Assembly (NCBI RefSeq): GCF_026239735.1
Contig: NZ_JAPIVT010000003.1
Span: 62,001 to 126,000, forward strand
Reading direction: 5' to 3'
From: Pedobacter sp. MC2016-05
Lineage (GTDB): Bacteria; Bacteroidota; Bacteroidia; Sphingobacteriales; Sphingobacteriaceae
DNA length: 64,000 nt
Part shown: positions 16,503-26,005 of the stretch, in pieces
Layout of the letters: the number at the start of each line of letters is the position of its first letter
Numbering within the stretch: position 1 is the first letter of the stretch
Notes under the pieces: generated by a model
Told to the model about the DNA's origin: nothing
Database searches by the model: none
Seen by the model: only the letters and a program-made list of their open reading frames with translations
Program-made: the position numbers and the translations under genes

Positions 16503-19500
16503 CTATCTCCGCTGATTCCCCTTACTTTGATTAATAATTGCTTCTTTATTAATTGATTTATTTGTTTTAACAGGCGATTCACTTTGCTTTCTTTTCAAGT
16601 TTTTGCGGTAAGCTCCGGTAATTTTTTGAATAAATTCTTTAAACGTATCAAACTGCTGGGTGTAAACTAAACCAAATGAGGTTACGTTTCTATTTTGATC
16701 AATACCAGGATTAGCAAAGATACTTTGGATAGTTGGTGGTTTATTGGCTACTTTACCCAACAAGCTACCATCTTTTCTTATTAAAAATAGACCTTCAACC
16801 TCGCCGCCAACGTTGCTTCTGTTAAAATCGATAATGGTAAAATCATTTAAGCTGTTTCTATCTACAATACCAGCATTGATAATTAAACGGTCGTTAAAAA
16901 GTTTAACAGATGCGCTGGCTTCACTTAATGAACGTACGTTAAGATCGACAAAGTTTAAGTTTAATGAAGAAAGCACATTATTAAATTGATTAAACACCAA
17001 CTCGGTGGCCGTACTTGTGGCGGTTGAGCTCAATTGGTTTCCGATAGATTCTCCACCATTTCCTGGAGCAAAACTTCTTCTAATGATTAAACTGAAAGCT
17101 TGTAAGTTTAAATTATTTTGATCGCTAAAATAGGTTTGAAGTTCTTCTTTAATTGCTGGTTGGGCAGGAAAAAAGATATCCAGTTTAATATCTGGCTGTA
17201 GCAGCAATCCTGTTAAACCCATTTCTACTTCGGTGTTTACTCGCTGGTTAGCATTACTGCTGGCATCTCTGTTCGCAGCTTTAAACAATTCGTTCAAGTT
17301 CGCCCGTAACGCGTAAACGGCCTTTAGATTGATTTGCGCTGCGGTCGGGTTACCCGTCCATCGTATCGTACCTCCCTGCCTAATCTCAAATTTTTTATTA
17401 ATCACCTCTTGAGCCGTGAAGTCAAAACTGCCCGTTTCAATAATATAATCACCAGACATTTCAAAATCACCTAAGCTATTGATGTTTAGGTTTAACTCGG
17501 CATTACCTTTGCCGCTCAAATTGCCAAGTGTGGTGTAAATATTTGCTGTTGTATTTGGGTCGATGGTAAGCTTAAATGTTAACGTTAAGCCATCGAAATT
17601 GGTGGTTTTCTTTACCACCTTACTTGAATCTCTACTGATAAAATTTATAAAATCTTTATCCGAAACCGTTTCCGAACTATTTAGTGGAAGATTGAAAACT
17701 GTACCCTTTTCAGTTTTGGCTTTTATATCAATTTTCATTTTACTCGTAGGACCAGTAAACTTAAACACCCCCGTTCCGTAGGCTTTTCCAAAATAAACTG
17801 AATTGTCTTTTGAAGTGGTGTTTAAAGCCATCAAACTGTTTGCATTTACCGTTACATTCAATGTAGGATCATCTAGGTTGTTCAGGTCTACTGTTCCTCT
17901 CGCAGTAGCTTCATGGCCCTCCAGATCAGCCAAGACAAAACCATCTGATGATTCGCCATCTAATAACACCACACTGTTTTCTATCTTTACCTCATCAGTA
18001 ATAACATAGGTGGTTTTAAGGTAATTCACCATCAACTGTCCCTTATCAAAAGCTACACTGCCATTAATTTCGGGTTTATCTAATTTTCCCTTAACGGTTA
18101 TGTCGGCAGAAATATCACCTTTGAGATTAGAAACAAGTTGTTTAACAAAGGGCTCCAGTATGGTCAATTTGCTGTCGTTCATTCTAACATTCAAATCAAT
18201 CAGTTTCTCTTTTAAATCAACATTTCCGGTGAGTTTAAAAGTCTCTGAATCCTCGGTCATGATCCGGGTGAAGACGTTCACTTTGTTGCTTTGATTATCG
18301 AAAGATGATGTATCGGTAAGGGTTCCAATATAAATATCATTGAAGGTAAGTGAATCGATTTTGAGGTCATCGTTTACTTTTGGAGCTTTCAAAATGCCGT
18401 ACAGATTAGTTGTTCCATTAACATTTCCGCTTAATTTTACTCCGAAACCTTTAGTAAAAGGATTCAGCGTTTTTAAATTAAAATCTTTAAAACCAACAGC
18501 CAGCAGATCTTTTTGATCCTCGGAAATTAAACCATCAATAGTTAATTGTTGAATTCCGTTCGTCAGATCGAAGTTACTGATCAAAGTTTTACCATTATTT
18601 AACGCAATGCGTACTTTCTCCTGAATACGCCATTCTTCGCTATTTATTTTTAAAATAGATGGTAAAATGCTTAGGCGTGCAACAGTATCCTGATTTTTAG
18701 TAAACTCTACCAAGCCGTTTAAATCCAGTTGGTTAGCCTCGTCAGAATTAGACATCTTTACGTTAAAAGAAAGACTATCATTACGCAGAATATTTGAAAT
18801 ATTTACATCTTTGATGAATAAACTATCATTCAGCTGAACACGGTCTGAGGTAACGATCAGCTGCAACTGTTCCTTGGTCGTATTTTCATCCAGAATAATA
18901 TTATTTACCACTACGCCATTGTATTTCAATTTCCTTACAAAACCGTTTAAAGTAGCGGTATTGTTTCGCGAGTCAAAGTCTCCAATAAGCGTGGCGCCTT
19001 CCTCCATTTCTAAGCCAGGCGAAATAAACTGAGCTAGTGGCTCAAATTTCTTCACTTGCAAATTAAACTTGAATATTTGATTCTTAAATTTGAAAATATC
19101 AGCCCTAAGCGAGGGAACGTAGGTTTTGGCGATAGCTTTGTAGTAGGACACGATGGAATTTAAATCGTATTCACCGCGAATACTTGCATCTAAAATATCT
19201 GATCTGATATCCAATGTCCGATCTACTCCTGTGCCTTTTGCTATTAACTGAAGTGAATCTACATTATAAATTCCCTTCGGATTTTGCAACCTGATCTCCT
19301 GGATAAGCAAGCTGCCTTCAATATTGTTTAGGTTTGTTCCCGAAAAATTTGTGCTAAACTTTGCGTCAACCAACAACGAATCTTTTAAAAGCTTTAATGC
19401 CTTTAACCTGGCCCTGGTGATGGTGGCGTTAAAGGCAAATACTGGAAGTTTCGGATTTAAGTTTACACCTCCATCAAAGAGAAGTTTTACATTTTTATCG

Positions 19501-20948
19501 TTGATACTTAATTTTCCATCGAAGTTTTTCTTTTCAAAAGTTCCATCAATTTTAACGTTTCTATATCGATAATTGTTAAAGTCAATGTATTCAACATCTC
19601 CGCTAAGTTTTTCGGTTAACTCCTTCAATTCAGTACCTCTTCCTTTTACATACAATGATGAACTAATTCGGCCCAAACTCTTCTCATCTAATAAATTGCC
19701 GATATTAAAATCAAACGTTTTAACGTTACCTGTATAAGAGGGAACATCATTTTTGTCGATTTTCATATTCACATCAGAAACAATTCGTCCTAACTTCGTC
19801 TTAAATTCCCCGTAAGCAATAAAGTCGTTCTGAAAACCAGTAAAATTTCCATTGAAATTGATATTGCCGAATTTGCTTACGATAATTGGAATCATCGGTT
19901 TTTTGTTTCCTGTAATTCCAGCTAGTACTTCATCTAAATCTTTTTTATTCGTACCAGCCATTTCAATCTTTAAATCCATGAAGGTTTCTTTCCATCTCGG
20001 AAGACCTTTAAAGATAAAATCGCCTTTAATGTGCGTAGCTTTTCCTGATCGAATGGAAAGTTTCTTGGCTCTCAGGTTATTTACTAATCCAGTAATCTGG
20101 CCGTCTACATCGAGTTCAATTTTCATTGAATTTAATTCAGGAGCAAAAAAAGCAACATCTTTGGAGGAAAGATGACTTTCTTTGAAAATCGCTTTCATCC
20201 GTACGCTATCTACATAATGGTTAAAATCCCTGTAGCTTTTAAACTTCATTTGATAGTAATCGGTTAAGCGGCTATTTTCGGTTACCAGCAACAGTTTCTT
20301 TAGTTCTATCGCATTACTATCAATAGTTGTTTCAGCAGTTAAATTTTTTAGATAAAAGCCACTTTTTTCACGAAGTGTTAAATTTTTGATGTTGGTTTTA
20401 ACCAGATGGTTCTTGGTGTCTAGTCCTTCAAATATTCCGCTTAATTCCCTAACGTCAACATTATCGAAATTCACATTTTTACCTTGAACAGTATCTTTCG
20501 CAGCAAAATTCTTATATCTAAAAGCGAATTTATTTAAGATCACCCGACCTATGTTGATATCATAAGGTTTACTTTTCGGTTTCTTTACAGTAGGTTTACC
20601 AGAATCGAAATAGTTAATAATGAAATCGAGATTAGAAGACTTATCTTTGAAATCCTTTAGGAAAAATTGGCCATTATTGATTTGAATGGTATTGATATCA
20701 ATAATCTTCTTGTCAAACGAGAGTTGATTAATATCAACCATGAATTCTGGAGTGCTCAGCAAGGTGTCTTTTTCAAGATCCAGAACAAGCAAATCTTCCA
20801 ATACAATAGATTTGAAAGGTTTGATGTAAAGGCTTTTAATTGATACCTTAGTGTTAAGCTCTTTTGACAAATATGCAGCTGCTTTTTGGGCAACGTAAGT
20901 CTGGACAGGCTTAAACTGTAGTGAAAAAATAATAAGCGCCAGCAGCAA
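16503..20948 (-). CDS. TamB-like translocation/assembly protein (paralogue 2)
   Basis: 1481 aa from the TTG at 20948, but this start cuts the N-terminal membrane anchor. In-frame sequence continues upstream (KKLFKILLWVIASII), and the only plausible starts there are ATT codons at 20999 or 20996; the frame stays open to 21029. With that extension the protein has one membrane helix followed by a very long repetitive beta-structure and a C-terminal TamB (DUF490) domain (about 1050-1400, for example GKGNAELNLNINSLGDFEMSGDYIIETGSFD split over the strand repeats). Family role: an inner-membrane-anchored bridge that carries phospholipids or assists outer-membrane protein assembly. It stands alone, divergent from tsaD, without a TamA-type partner. 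The other tamB paralogue is at 54.5-59.5 kb. Confidence 0.9.
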   Translation of the reverse strand: MLLALIIFSLQFKPVQTYVAQKAAAYLSKELNTKVSIKSLYIKPFKSIVLEDLLVLDLEKDTLLSTPEFMVDINQLSFDKKIIDINTIQINNGQFFLKDFKDKSSNLDFIINYFDSGKPTVKKPKSKPYDINIGRVILNKFAFRYKNFAAKDTVQGKNVNFDNVDVRELSGIFEGLDTKNHLVKTNIKNLTLREKSGFYLKNLTAETTIDSNAIELKKLLLVTENSRLTDYYQMKFKSYRDFNHYVDSVRMKAIFKESHLSSKDVAFFAPELNSMKIELDVDGQITGLVNNLRAKKLSIRSGKATHIKGDFIFKGLPRWKETFMDLKIEMAGTNKKDLDEVLAGITGNKKPMIPIIVSKFGNINFNGNFTGFQNDFIAYGEFKTKLGRIVSDVNMKIDKNDVPSYTGNVKTFDFNIGNLLDEKSLGRISSSLYVKGRGTELKELTEKLSGDVEYIDFNNYRYRNVKIDGTFEKKNFDGKLSINDKNVKLLFDGGVNLNPKLPVFAFNATITRARLKALKLLKDSLLVDAKFSTNFSGTNLNNIEGSLLIQEIRLQNPKGIYNVDSLQLIAKGTGVDRTLDIRSDILDASIRGEYDLNSIVSYYKAIAKTYVPSLRADIFKFKNQIFKFNLQVKKFEPLAQFISPGLEMEEGATLIGDFDSRNNTATLNGFVRKLKYNGVVVNNIILDENTTKEQLQLIVTSDRVQLNDSLFIKDVNISNILRNDSLSFNVKMSNSDEANQLDLNGLVEFTKNQDTVARLSILPSILKINSEEWRIQEKVRIALNNGKTLISNFDLTNGIQQLTIDGLISEDQKDLLAVGFKDFNLKTLNPFTKGFGVKLSGNVNGTTNLYGILKAPKVNDDLKIDSLTFNDIYIGTLTDTSSFDNQSNKVNVFTRIMTEDSETFKLTGNVDLKEKLIDLNVRMNDSKLTILEPFVKQLVSNLKGDISADITVKGKLDKPEINGSVAFDKGQLMVNYLKTTYVITDEVKIENSVVLLDGESSDGFVLADLEGHEATARGTVDLNNLDDPTLNVTVNANSLMALNTTSKDNSVYFGKAYGTGVFKFTGPTSKMKIDIKAKTEKGTVFNLPLNSSETVSDKDFINFISRDSSKVVKKTTNFDGLTLTFKLTIDPNTTANIYTTLGNLSGKGNAELNLNINSLGDFEMSGDYIIETGSFDFTAQEVINKKFEIRQGGTIRWTGNPTAAQINLKAVYALRANLNELFKAANRDASSNANQRVNTEVEMGLTGLLLQPDIKLDIFFPAQPAIKEELQTYFSDQNNLNLQAFSLIIRRSFAPGNGGESIGNQLSSTATSTATELVFNQFNNVLSSLNLNFVDLNVRSLSEASASVKLFNDRLIINAGIVDRNSLNDFTIIDFNRSNVGGEVEGLFLIRKDGSLLGKVANKPPTIQSIFANPGIDQNRNVTSFGLVYTQQFDTFKEFIQKITGAYRKNLKRKQSESPVKTNKSINKEAIINQSKGNQRR

Positions 20949-21022
20949 AATTATTGATGCAATTACCCAAAGGAGTATTTTAAATAGTTTTTTAATAATT
21001 TTGCAGCTTAAAAATAAATAAT

Positions 21023-22024
21023 TTGTCTGTTATACTTGCTATCGAATCTTCTTGCGATGACACTTCAGTCGCTATATGTAACAACGGCAAAATTACGGCC
21101 AATGTTATTGCAAACCAAACAATTCATGAAAATTATGGTGGTGTAATCCCTGAATTAGCATCTAGGGTACATCAACAAAATATTGTGCCTACTATTGAGC
21201 AAGCTTTAAAAAATGCACAGGTTACAAAACAGGACATTAGTGCTGTTGCGTTTACACAAGGTCCGGGCCTTTTAGGTTCACTTTTGGTAGGCGTTTCCTT
21301 TGCGAAATCATTCGCATTGGGCTTAAATATACCCTTAATTTCTGTCAATCATATGCATGCGCATATATTGGCGCATTTTATTGATGAGCCAAAACCCAAT
21401 TTCCCATTCTTATGCCTTACCGTTTCTGGCGGGCATACACAAATTGTATTGGTGAAAGATTATTTCGATATGGAAATTGTGGGTGAAACATTGGACGATG
21501 CAGCGGGAGAGGCCTTCGATAAAACGGCTAAAATTTTGCAGTTGCCTTATCCTGGCGGTCCTTTAATTGATAAACATGCTAAAAACGGTAATCCGAAAGC
21601 GTATAAATTTGCCGAGCCACAAATAGCTGATTTAAATTTTAGTTTTAGTGGTTTCAAAACCTCCATTCTTTATTTCATCAGAAAGCAGGAGATAGAGAAT
21701 CCAAATTTTATTACCGAAAATTTGAATGATATTTGTGCATCTGTTCAACATAGCATTGTTCAGATATTGTTGAACAAGCTTAAAAAAGCAGCAAAGCAAT
21801 TTAATATCAATGAGATTGCAATAGCTGGTGGTGTTTCTGCAAACTCTGGATTAAGAGATGGCCTGCAGCAAACCGCTGATGAATTGGGCTGGAAGGTTTA
21901 TATTCCTGCATTTCAATATTGTACTGATAATGCCGGAATGATTGCCATTGCCGGATACCAAAAGTTTTCGGTTAACGACTTTGTTGGCCAAGAGGTGTCT
22001 CCGAAAGCGAGAATGGAATTTTAA
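21023..22024 (+). CDS. tsaD: tRNA N6-threonylcarbamoyladenosine transferase TsaD
   Basis: 333 aa with a TTG start that gives the normal family N-terminus SVILAIESSCDDTS. It moves the threonylcarbamoyl group onto A37 of tRNAs that read ANN codons, working with TsaB and TsaE. The iron/metal motif HMHAH (His110, His114), SGGHTQIVLV, and the late AIAGGVSANSGLR and CTDNAGMIA segments are all present. Length is normal. The start lies very close to the opposite-strand tamB-like gene, so the two share a promoter region of at most 75 bp. Confidence 0.96.
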   Translation: MSVILAIESSCDDTSVAICNNGKITANVIANQTIHENYGGVIPELASRVHQQNIVPTIEQALKNAQVTKQDISAVAFTQGPGLLGSLLVGVSFAKSFALGLNIPLISVNHMHAHILAHFIDEPKPNFPFLCLTVSGGHTQIVLVKDYFDMEIVGETLDDAAGEAFDKTAKILQLPYPGGPLIDKHAKNGNPKAYKFAEPQIADLNFSFSGFKTSILYFIRKQEIENPNFITENLNDICASVQHSIVQILLNKLKKAAKQFNINEIAIAGGVSANSGLRDGLQQTADELGWKVYIPAFQYCTDNAGMIAIAGYQKFSVNDFVGQEVSPKARMEF

Positions 22025-22164
22025 TAAGATGATTACACAAATTATTTGATTACATGGATGTAGTTTTGAATAAATAAACATTTTGAGGTTGGCCCTCTAT
22101 GTCTTATTCTTGAATTTTGAAAATCCTGATCTGATTATTTAACTTTACACTTTTAACTTTTTTT

Positions 22165-22362
22165 ATGACTGGAGCATCATTAATATTTTGGATTGTTTGT
22201 GCAGTACCGCTTATTGGGCTGTTATATTATTTGATCAGAAAAGATAAAAATAAATTAAGCGGAAGTTGGGGAGTAATTATTTTAGGTGCTTTGGTAATTG
22301 CAGCCTTATTGGTAATTGTTTACGTAACAAAAGATTTTAACGCAGTTTTTAGCCAGGGCTAA
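22165..22362 (+). CDS. small membrane protein, 65 aa
   Basis: Two hydrophobic segments (about residues 5-24, ASLIFWIVCAVPLIGLLYYL, and 35-54, WGVIILGALVIAALLVIVYV) joined by a basic loop RKDKNKLSGS. No domain recognised. It is followed by a strong hairpin shared with recA, which supports it as a real, separately terminated gene. Function unknown. Confidence 0.7.
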   Translation: MTGASLIFWIVCAVPLIGLLYYLIRKDKNKLSGSWGVIILGALVIAALLVIVYVTKDFNAVFSQG

Positions 22363-22386
22363 AAATATTGCCACGATATCATAAAA

Positions 22387-22421
22387 AAGCGCTTTGCCAG
22401 ATTTTGTCTAACAAAGCGCTT
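22387..22421. terminator. bidirectional terminator between the small membrane gene and recA
   Basis: AAGCGCTTTG (22387-22396) pairs perfectly with CAAAGCGCTT (22412-22421). A-run on the left and TATTATTT on the right mean it can end transcription of the membrane-protein gene and of recA coming from the opposite strand. Confidence 0.8.
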
Positions 22422-22442
22422 ATTATTTCTTGAGTATCGAAA

Positions 22443-23456
22443 TTATTTTTCTTCCAATTTATCGCCGGTTACTTCGGCTTTAATCTTAATTTCCAATTCT
22501 TCTGCTAATTCCGGGTTATCACTTAAAAGTTGCTTAACGGCATCTCTACCTTGACCCAATTTAGTATCTCCGTACGAGTACCAAGAACCTGCTTTCTTTA
22601 TAATACCAAAATCAACACCTAAATCCACAATTTCGCCATTTTTCGAAATACCTTCACCAAACATTACGTCAAACTCTGCAATACGGAAAGGTGGTGCTAC
22701 CTTGTTTTTAACAATCTTAACTTTAACACGGTTACCAGAAACCTCATCAGAATCTTTAATTTGGGAAATACGGCGTATATCTAAACGTACTGAAGCATAA
22801 AATTTTAACGCATTACCACCCGTAGTTGTTTCTGGGTTACCGAACATCACACCGATTTTATCACGCAATTGATTGATGAAAATACAGCAGCAGCCTGTTT
22901 TTGAAATGGTACCAGTTAACTTACGTAATGCTTGGCTCATCAAACGGGCATGCAAGCCCATTTTACTGTCACCCATTTCGCCTTCAATTTCACTTTTTGG
23001 AACCAATGCAGCAACGGAGTCAATCACGATTACATCAATTGCTCCCGAGCGAATCAGGTTATCAGCAATTTCTAATGCCTGCTCGCCGTTGTCAGGCTGA
23101 GAAATTAAAAGATTATCAGTATCTACGCCGAGTTTTTTAGCATAAAATTGGTCGAATGCATGTTCCGCATCAATAAAAGCCGCTATGCCACCTTTTTTCT
23201 GCGCTTCTGCAATGATATGGGTAGCTAATGTCGTTTTACCAGATGATTCCGGGCCATAAATTTCGATTACTCTTCCCTTCGGAATACCACCAATGCCTAA
23301 AGCAATATCTAAACTGATTGACCCCGTAGAAATAAAATCTATGGGTTCAATAGCCGTATCGCCGAGTTTCATTATGGTACCTTTACCATACGATTTTTCT
23401 AATTTATCTAAAGTAAGCTGTAAAGCTTTTAATTTGTCGGGGTTTGCGCTTGCCAT
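22443..23456 (-). CDS. recA: recombinase A
   Basis: 337 aa. Homologous-recombination ATPase that coats single-stranded DNA, exchanges strands and triggers LexA-type autocleavage. Walker A is GPESSGKTT (residues 68-76), catalytic Glu in FIDAEHAFD, Walker [16 protein letters not shown], the L1/L2 DNA-binding loops (EIEGEMGDS and [21 protein letters not shown]), and the C-terminal acidic tail. Length is normal for Bacteroidota. No intein. Alone on its transcript, with nth 133 bp upstream on the same strand. No obvious LexA box recognised in the leader. Confidence 0.98.
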   Translation of the reverse strand: MASANPDKLKALQLTLDKLEKSYGKGTIMKLGDTAIEPIDFISTGSISLDIALGIGGIPKGRVIEIYGPESSGKTTLATHIIAEAQKKGGIAAFIDAEHAFDQFYAKKLGVDTDNLLISQPDNGEQALEIADNLIRSGAIDVIVIDSVAALVPKSEIEGEMGDSKMGLHARLMSQALRKLTGTISKTGCCCIFINQLRDKIGVMFGNPETTTGGNALKFYASVRLDIRRISQIKDSDEVSGNRVKVKIVKNKVAPPFRIAEFDVMFGEGISKNGEIVDLGVDFGIIKKAGSWYSYGDTKLGQGRDAVKQLLSDNPELAEELEIKIKAEVTGDKLEEK

Positions 23457-23589
23457 TTTCTTGTGATTTGATTTCGTAAATATAATTGAATTATGAGCTA
23501 ATATGCGTGTAATGTCTACAACTATTTACTAAAATATTTAGCTAAGTTAGTTTTTTTTTAGCTAATGTCAATAGTAATTATAAAATATT

Positions 23590-24261
23590 TTAAGCTTCGT
23601 GCTTTTCCCGCTCATTTTTCGCCGTTAGACGTTCAAAATACCTGCAAATGTAGGTAATTTCACAAACATCACATTTCGGACTTCGGGCCACGCAAACATA
23701 GCGGCCGTGAAGAATTAGCCAATGGTGCGCAATGTGTATGTCCTGTTGTGGAAGATGTTTAACCAAGTCTTTCTCTACTGCCAGAGGCGTCTTCCCGTTA
23801 GTTAATCCCAATCTGTTTGCTACACGAAAAACATGTGTATCGACAGCCATTGCCGGTGCATTATAAATTACCGATGCAATTACATTGGCAGTCTTACGTC
23901 CAACTCCTGGCATTTTTTGCAAATCATCTATTCCCGATGGAACAACATCATTAAACTCATTTACCAGAATATTGGCCATACCTACAAGATGTTTGGCTTT
24001 GTTGTTTGGATAGCTGATACTTCTGATGTAATCAAATACAATATCTGGAGTAGCTTCAGACAGTGTTTTCGCATTTGGAAATCGTTGAAAAAGGGCGGGG
24101 GTAACCATATTTACTCGCTTATCTGTGCATTGAGCCGAAAGAATTACGGCAACAAGAAGCTGATAAGGATTATTGTAATGTAGTTCGGTTTCTGCATCGG
24201 GCTGCTTTGCTGAAAAGTGCTCTACAAAAAGTTTATAACGTTCTTTCTTTAGCATGAGCAA
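23590..24261 (-). CDS. nth: endonuclease III
   Basis: 223 aa. DNA glycosylase/AP lyase that removes oxidised pyrimidines in base-excision repair. Helix-hairpin-helix LQKMPGVGRKTANV with catalytic Lys123, followed by VDTHVFR with catalytic Asp141. Four cysteines for the 4Fe-4S cluster at 190, 197, 200 and 206 have the standard C-X6-C-X2-C-X5-C spacing. Complete and of normal length. Either Met1 or Met3 could be the start. It lies between recA and an MFS exporter gene on the same strand, with gaps suggesting separate promoters. Confidence 0.96.
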   Translation of the reverse strand: MLMLKKERYKLFVEHFSAKQPDAETELHYNNPYQLLVAVILSAQCTDKRVNMVTPALFQRFPNAKTLSEATPDIVFDYIRSISYPNNKAKHLVGMANILVNEFNDVVPSGIDDLQKMPGVGRKTANVIASVIYNAPAMAVDTHVFRVANRLGLTNGKTPLAVEKDLVKHLPQQDIHIAHHWLILHGRYVCVARSPKCDVCEITYICRYFERLTAKNEREKHEA

Positions 24262-24298
24262 ATATAGAAATTGATCCTTTTACTCGCGAGCCAAAAGA

Positions 24299-25486
24299 TT
24301 AATGCATCATCGCGTATTTTTCTTTCGATGAAGCAAGACCTTTTGTGGCTTTACTTTTGATCAGCCAAATGGCGAAAAATGCACCGACCAAAGCCATTGC
24401 TGCACCAACATAGGCGGGGGAGGTATAATCAAATCCGTAAACTAAAGGTAAACCGCCAAAAAAGGCGCCCAATGCATTTCCGATGTTAAAACTGGCTTGA
24501 CTCGCCGAAGCGGCCAGCATTTCTGATCCCGTCGCTGATTGTATCATCAACATTTGGATTGGCGCAGCAAGTGCAAATGCAACTGCTCCTGTAATAAAAG
24601 TCATTATTAAAGCCAAGGGTTGACTAAAGGAGATATAATGTACAATGGTTAAAGTTATGGCCATAGCCAGAAGTAATGCAGCTGAGGCTTTGGCAGGAGA
24701 AAACTTATCGGCTAATATTCCGCCAATGTAATTTCCAACCAACATCCCTACGCCAGCGAGCATTAATATATACGTTACCGCATCGGCAGAAAAGCCTGCT
24801 ACATCCGTCATTAAAGGGGCAATGTAACTATACCAGGTAAATAAGCCGCCAGTACCAATTGAGATCATCATGATAATAATCCATGCTTCCCTCTTCTTGA
24901 AAAAACTTAATTCAGCTTTTAAATCCCTGTTTTTAGCAGCTTCTAATGCCGGCAGCCAAAGTTTTAAGCTTAATAAGGTAACTAAACCCACCAGCACCAC
25001 AACGGCAAATGAAATTCGCCAGGAAAAGTTATGGCCTATAAAAGTACCCAGCGGAACACCTAAGATATTTGCAAGGGTTAAACCCATAAACATTAACGAA
25101 ACAGCCTGAGCCGCCTTACCTTTTTCTGCAATTCTACTTGCAACTACCGACCCTACACCAAAAAATGCCCCATGTGGCAATCCAGAAAGCAATCTGGCAA
25201 TAAACAAAGTGTCGAAAGTTGGTGCAAAAGCCGAGAATGCATTAAAGGCAGTGAACATGATCATCAAAGCCATTAATATTTTTTTTGGTGGATATTTCCC
25301 GGCAATCATTATTAATAGGGGCGCACCAATCACTACTCCTAAGGCATAGGCAGAAATCAAATGTCCGGCTTGTGGAATGGTAACTTTTAGGTCTTTTGCG
25401 ATATCTGGTAGCAGGCCCATCATCACAAACTCTGTTATGCCAATGCCTAATCCTCCTAGGGTGAGTGGTAGTAAGTTCTTATTCAT
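24299..25486 (-). CDS. MFS drug/sugar exporter, AraJ-like
   Basis: 395 aa, about 12 hydrophobic segments. Helix 1 (LPLTLGGLGIGITEFVMMGL) and the following DIAKDLKVTIPQAGHLISAYALGVVIGAP belong to the AraJ/YdhP-type drug:proton antiporter family, members of which export small molecules including sugars and antibiotics. Typical RLLSGLPHGAFFGVGSVVAS loop present. Substrate cannot be predicted. It stands alone; its upstream gap holds a purine-rich, 7-bp-periodic array. Confidence 0.88.
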   Translation of the reverse strand: MNKNLLPLTLGGLGIGITEFVMMGLLPDIAKDLKVTIPQAGHLISAYALGVVIGAPLLIMIAGKYPPKKILMALMIMFTAFNAFSAFAPTFDTLFIARLLSGLPHGAFFGVGSVVASRIAEKGKAAQAVSLMFMGLTLANILGVPLGTFIGHNFSWRISFAVVVLVGLVTLLSLKLWLPALEAAKNRDLKAELSFFKKREAWIIIMMISIGTGGLFTWYSYIAPLMTDVAGFSADAVTYILMLAGVGMLVGNYIGGILADKFSPAKASAALLLAMAITLTIVHYISFSQPLALIMTFITGAVAFALAAPIQMLMIQSATGSEMLAASASQASFNIGNALGAFFGGLPLVYGFDYTSPAYVGAAMALVGAFFAIWLIKSKATKGLASSKEKYAMMH

Positions 25487-25566
25487 ACCTGTGCTTAGTG
25501 TTAAAATTACACTATGTAAAGGTAGGTGTTTTTGAGTTAATGAAATGTAAAAAAGAAAAGGGGGTT

Positions 25567-25623
25567 TGGAAAAGGAAAATGGGAATGGGAATCAGGAAAT
25601 AGAAAGTAAGGAAATGGAAAATA
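25567..25623. repeat. degenerate 7-bp tandem array, purine-rich
   Basis: Units of the type GGAAANN (GGAAAAT, GGGAATG, GGAATCA, GGAAATA, GAAAGTA) follow each other with 7-bp steps at 25574, 25581, 25588, 25595 and 25602, then continue slightly out of phase at 25610-25623. The whole stretch is almost pure purine on the plus strand. Confidence 0.55.
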
Positions 25624-25674
25624 GACTATAAGTTAAGTGATGAACGAATAGAAAAATTTGTTAAAATTCCTGCC

Positions 25675-25708
25675 TAAAAAAAAGCTGCCTTTTATGAAAG
25701 GCAGCTTT
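25675..25708 (-). terminator. terminator of the sigma factor / small protein unit
   Basis: AAAGCTGCCTTT (25681-25692) and AAAGGCAGCTTT (25697-25708) form a perfect 12-bp stem with a 4-nt loop; the A-run at 25675-25683 gives the U-tract on the minus-strand transcript. It lies 16 bp after the small gene's stop. Confidence 0.85.
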
Positions 25709-25723
25709 GGGCTGGTGTAAAAT

Positions 25724-25918
25724 TTACTTCGATTTACTATATGCTAAAATCTTGTTGATGGTTTCATCTTGAGGATTTTTAGCCAGACGATCTAATTTAC
25801 TTTTGATTTGATCGTAAAATAAATCGATTTCCGCGTCAGATTCAATATCAGTTTTAGGCTGAAACATACTGTGAGTTGGTAAATTTACATTGTTTTTTGA
25901 TGTAGAGGTTTTTGTCAT
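25724..25918 (-). CDS. small protein following the sigma factor gene, 64 aa
   Basis: Start taken as ATG at 25918 (MTKTSTSKNNVNLPTHS...), since the upstream TTG adds only two residues. Soluble: N-terminal polar tail, then an amphipathic helical part (EIDLFYDQIKSKLDRLAKN, then TINKILAYSKSK). No membrane segment, so it is not a classic transmembrane anti-sigma factor. It lies 87 bp after the ECF sigma gene and before a strong terminator, so both may share a transcript. Function unknown; a small cytoplasmic partner of the sigma factor is one guess. Confidence 0.65.
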   Translation of the reverse strand: MTKTSTSKNNVNLPTHSMFQPKTDIESDAEIDLFYDQIKSKLDRLAKNPQDETINKILAYSKSK

Positions 25919-26005
25919 AAGCAACTAAATGTGATAAGTTTATAAACTTAACGATAGTTCAGATGCTTTATTTCGAGCCCTAAAATTTTTAATGTAACTT
26001 TTTTA

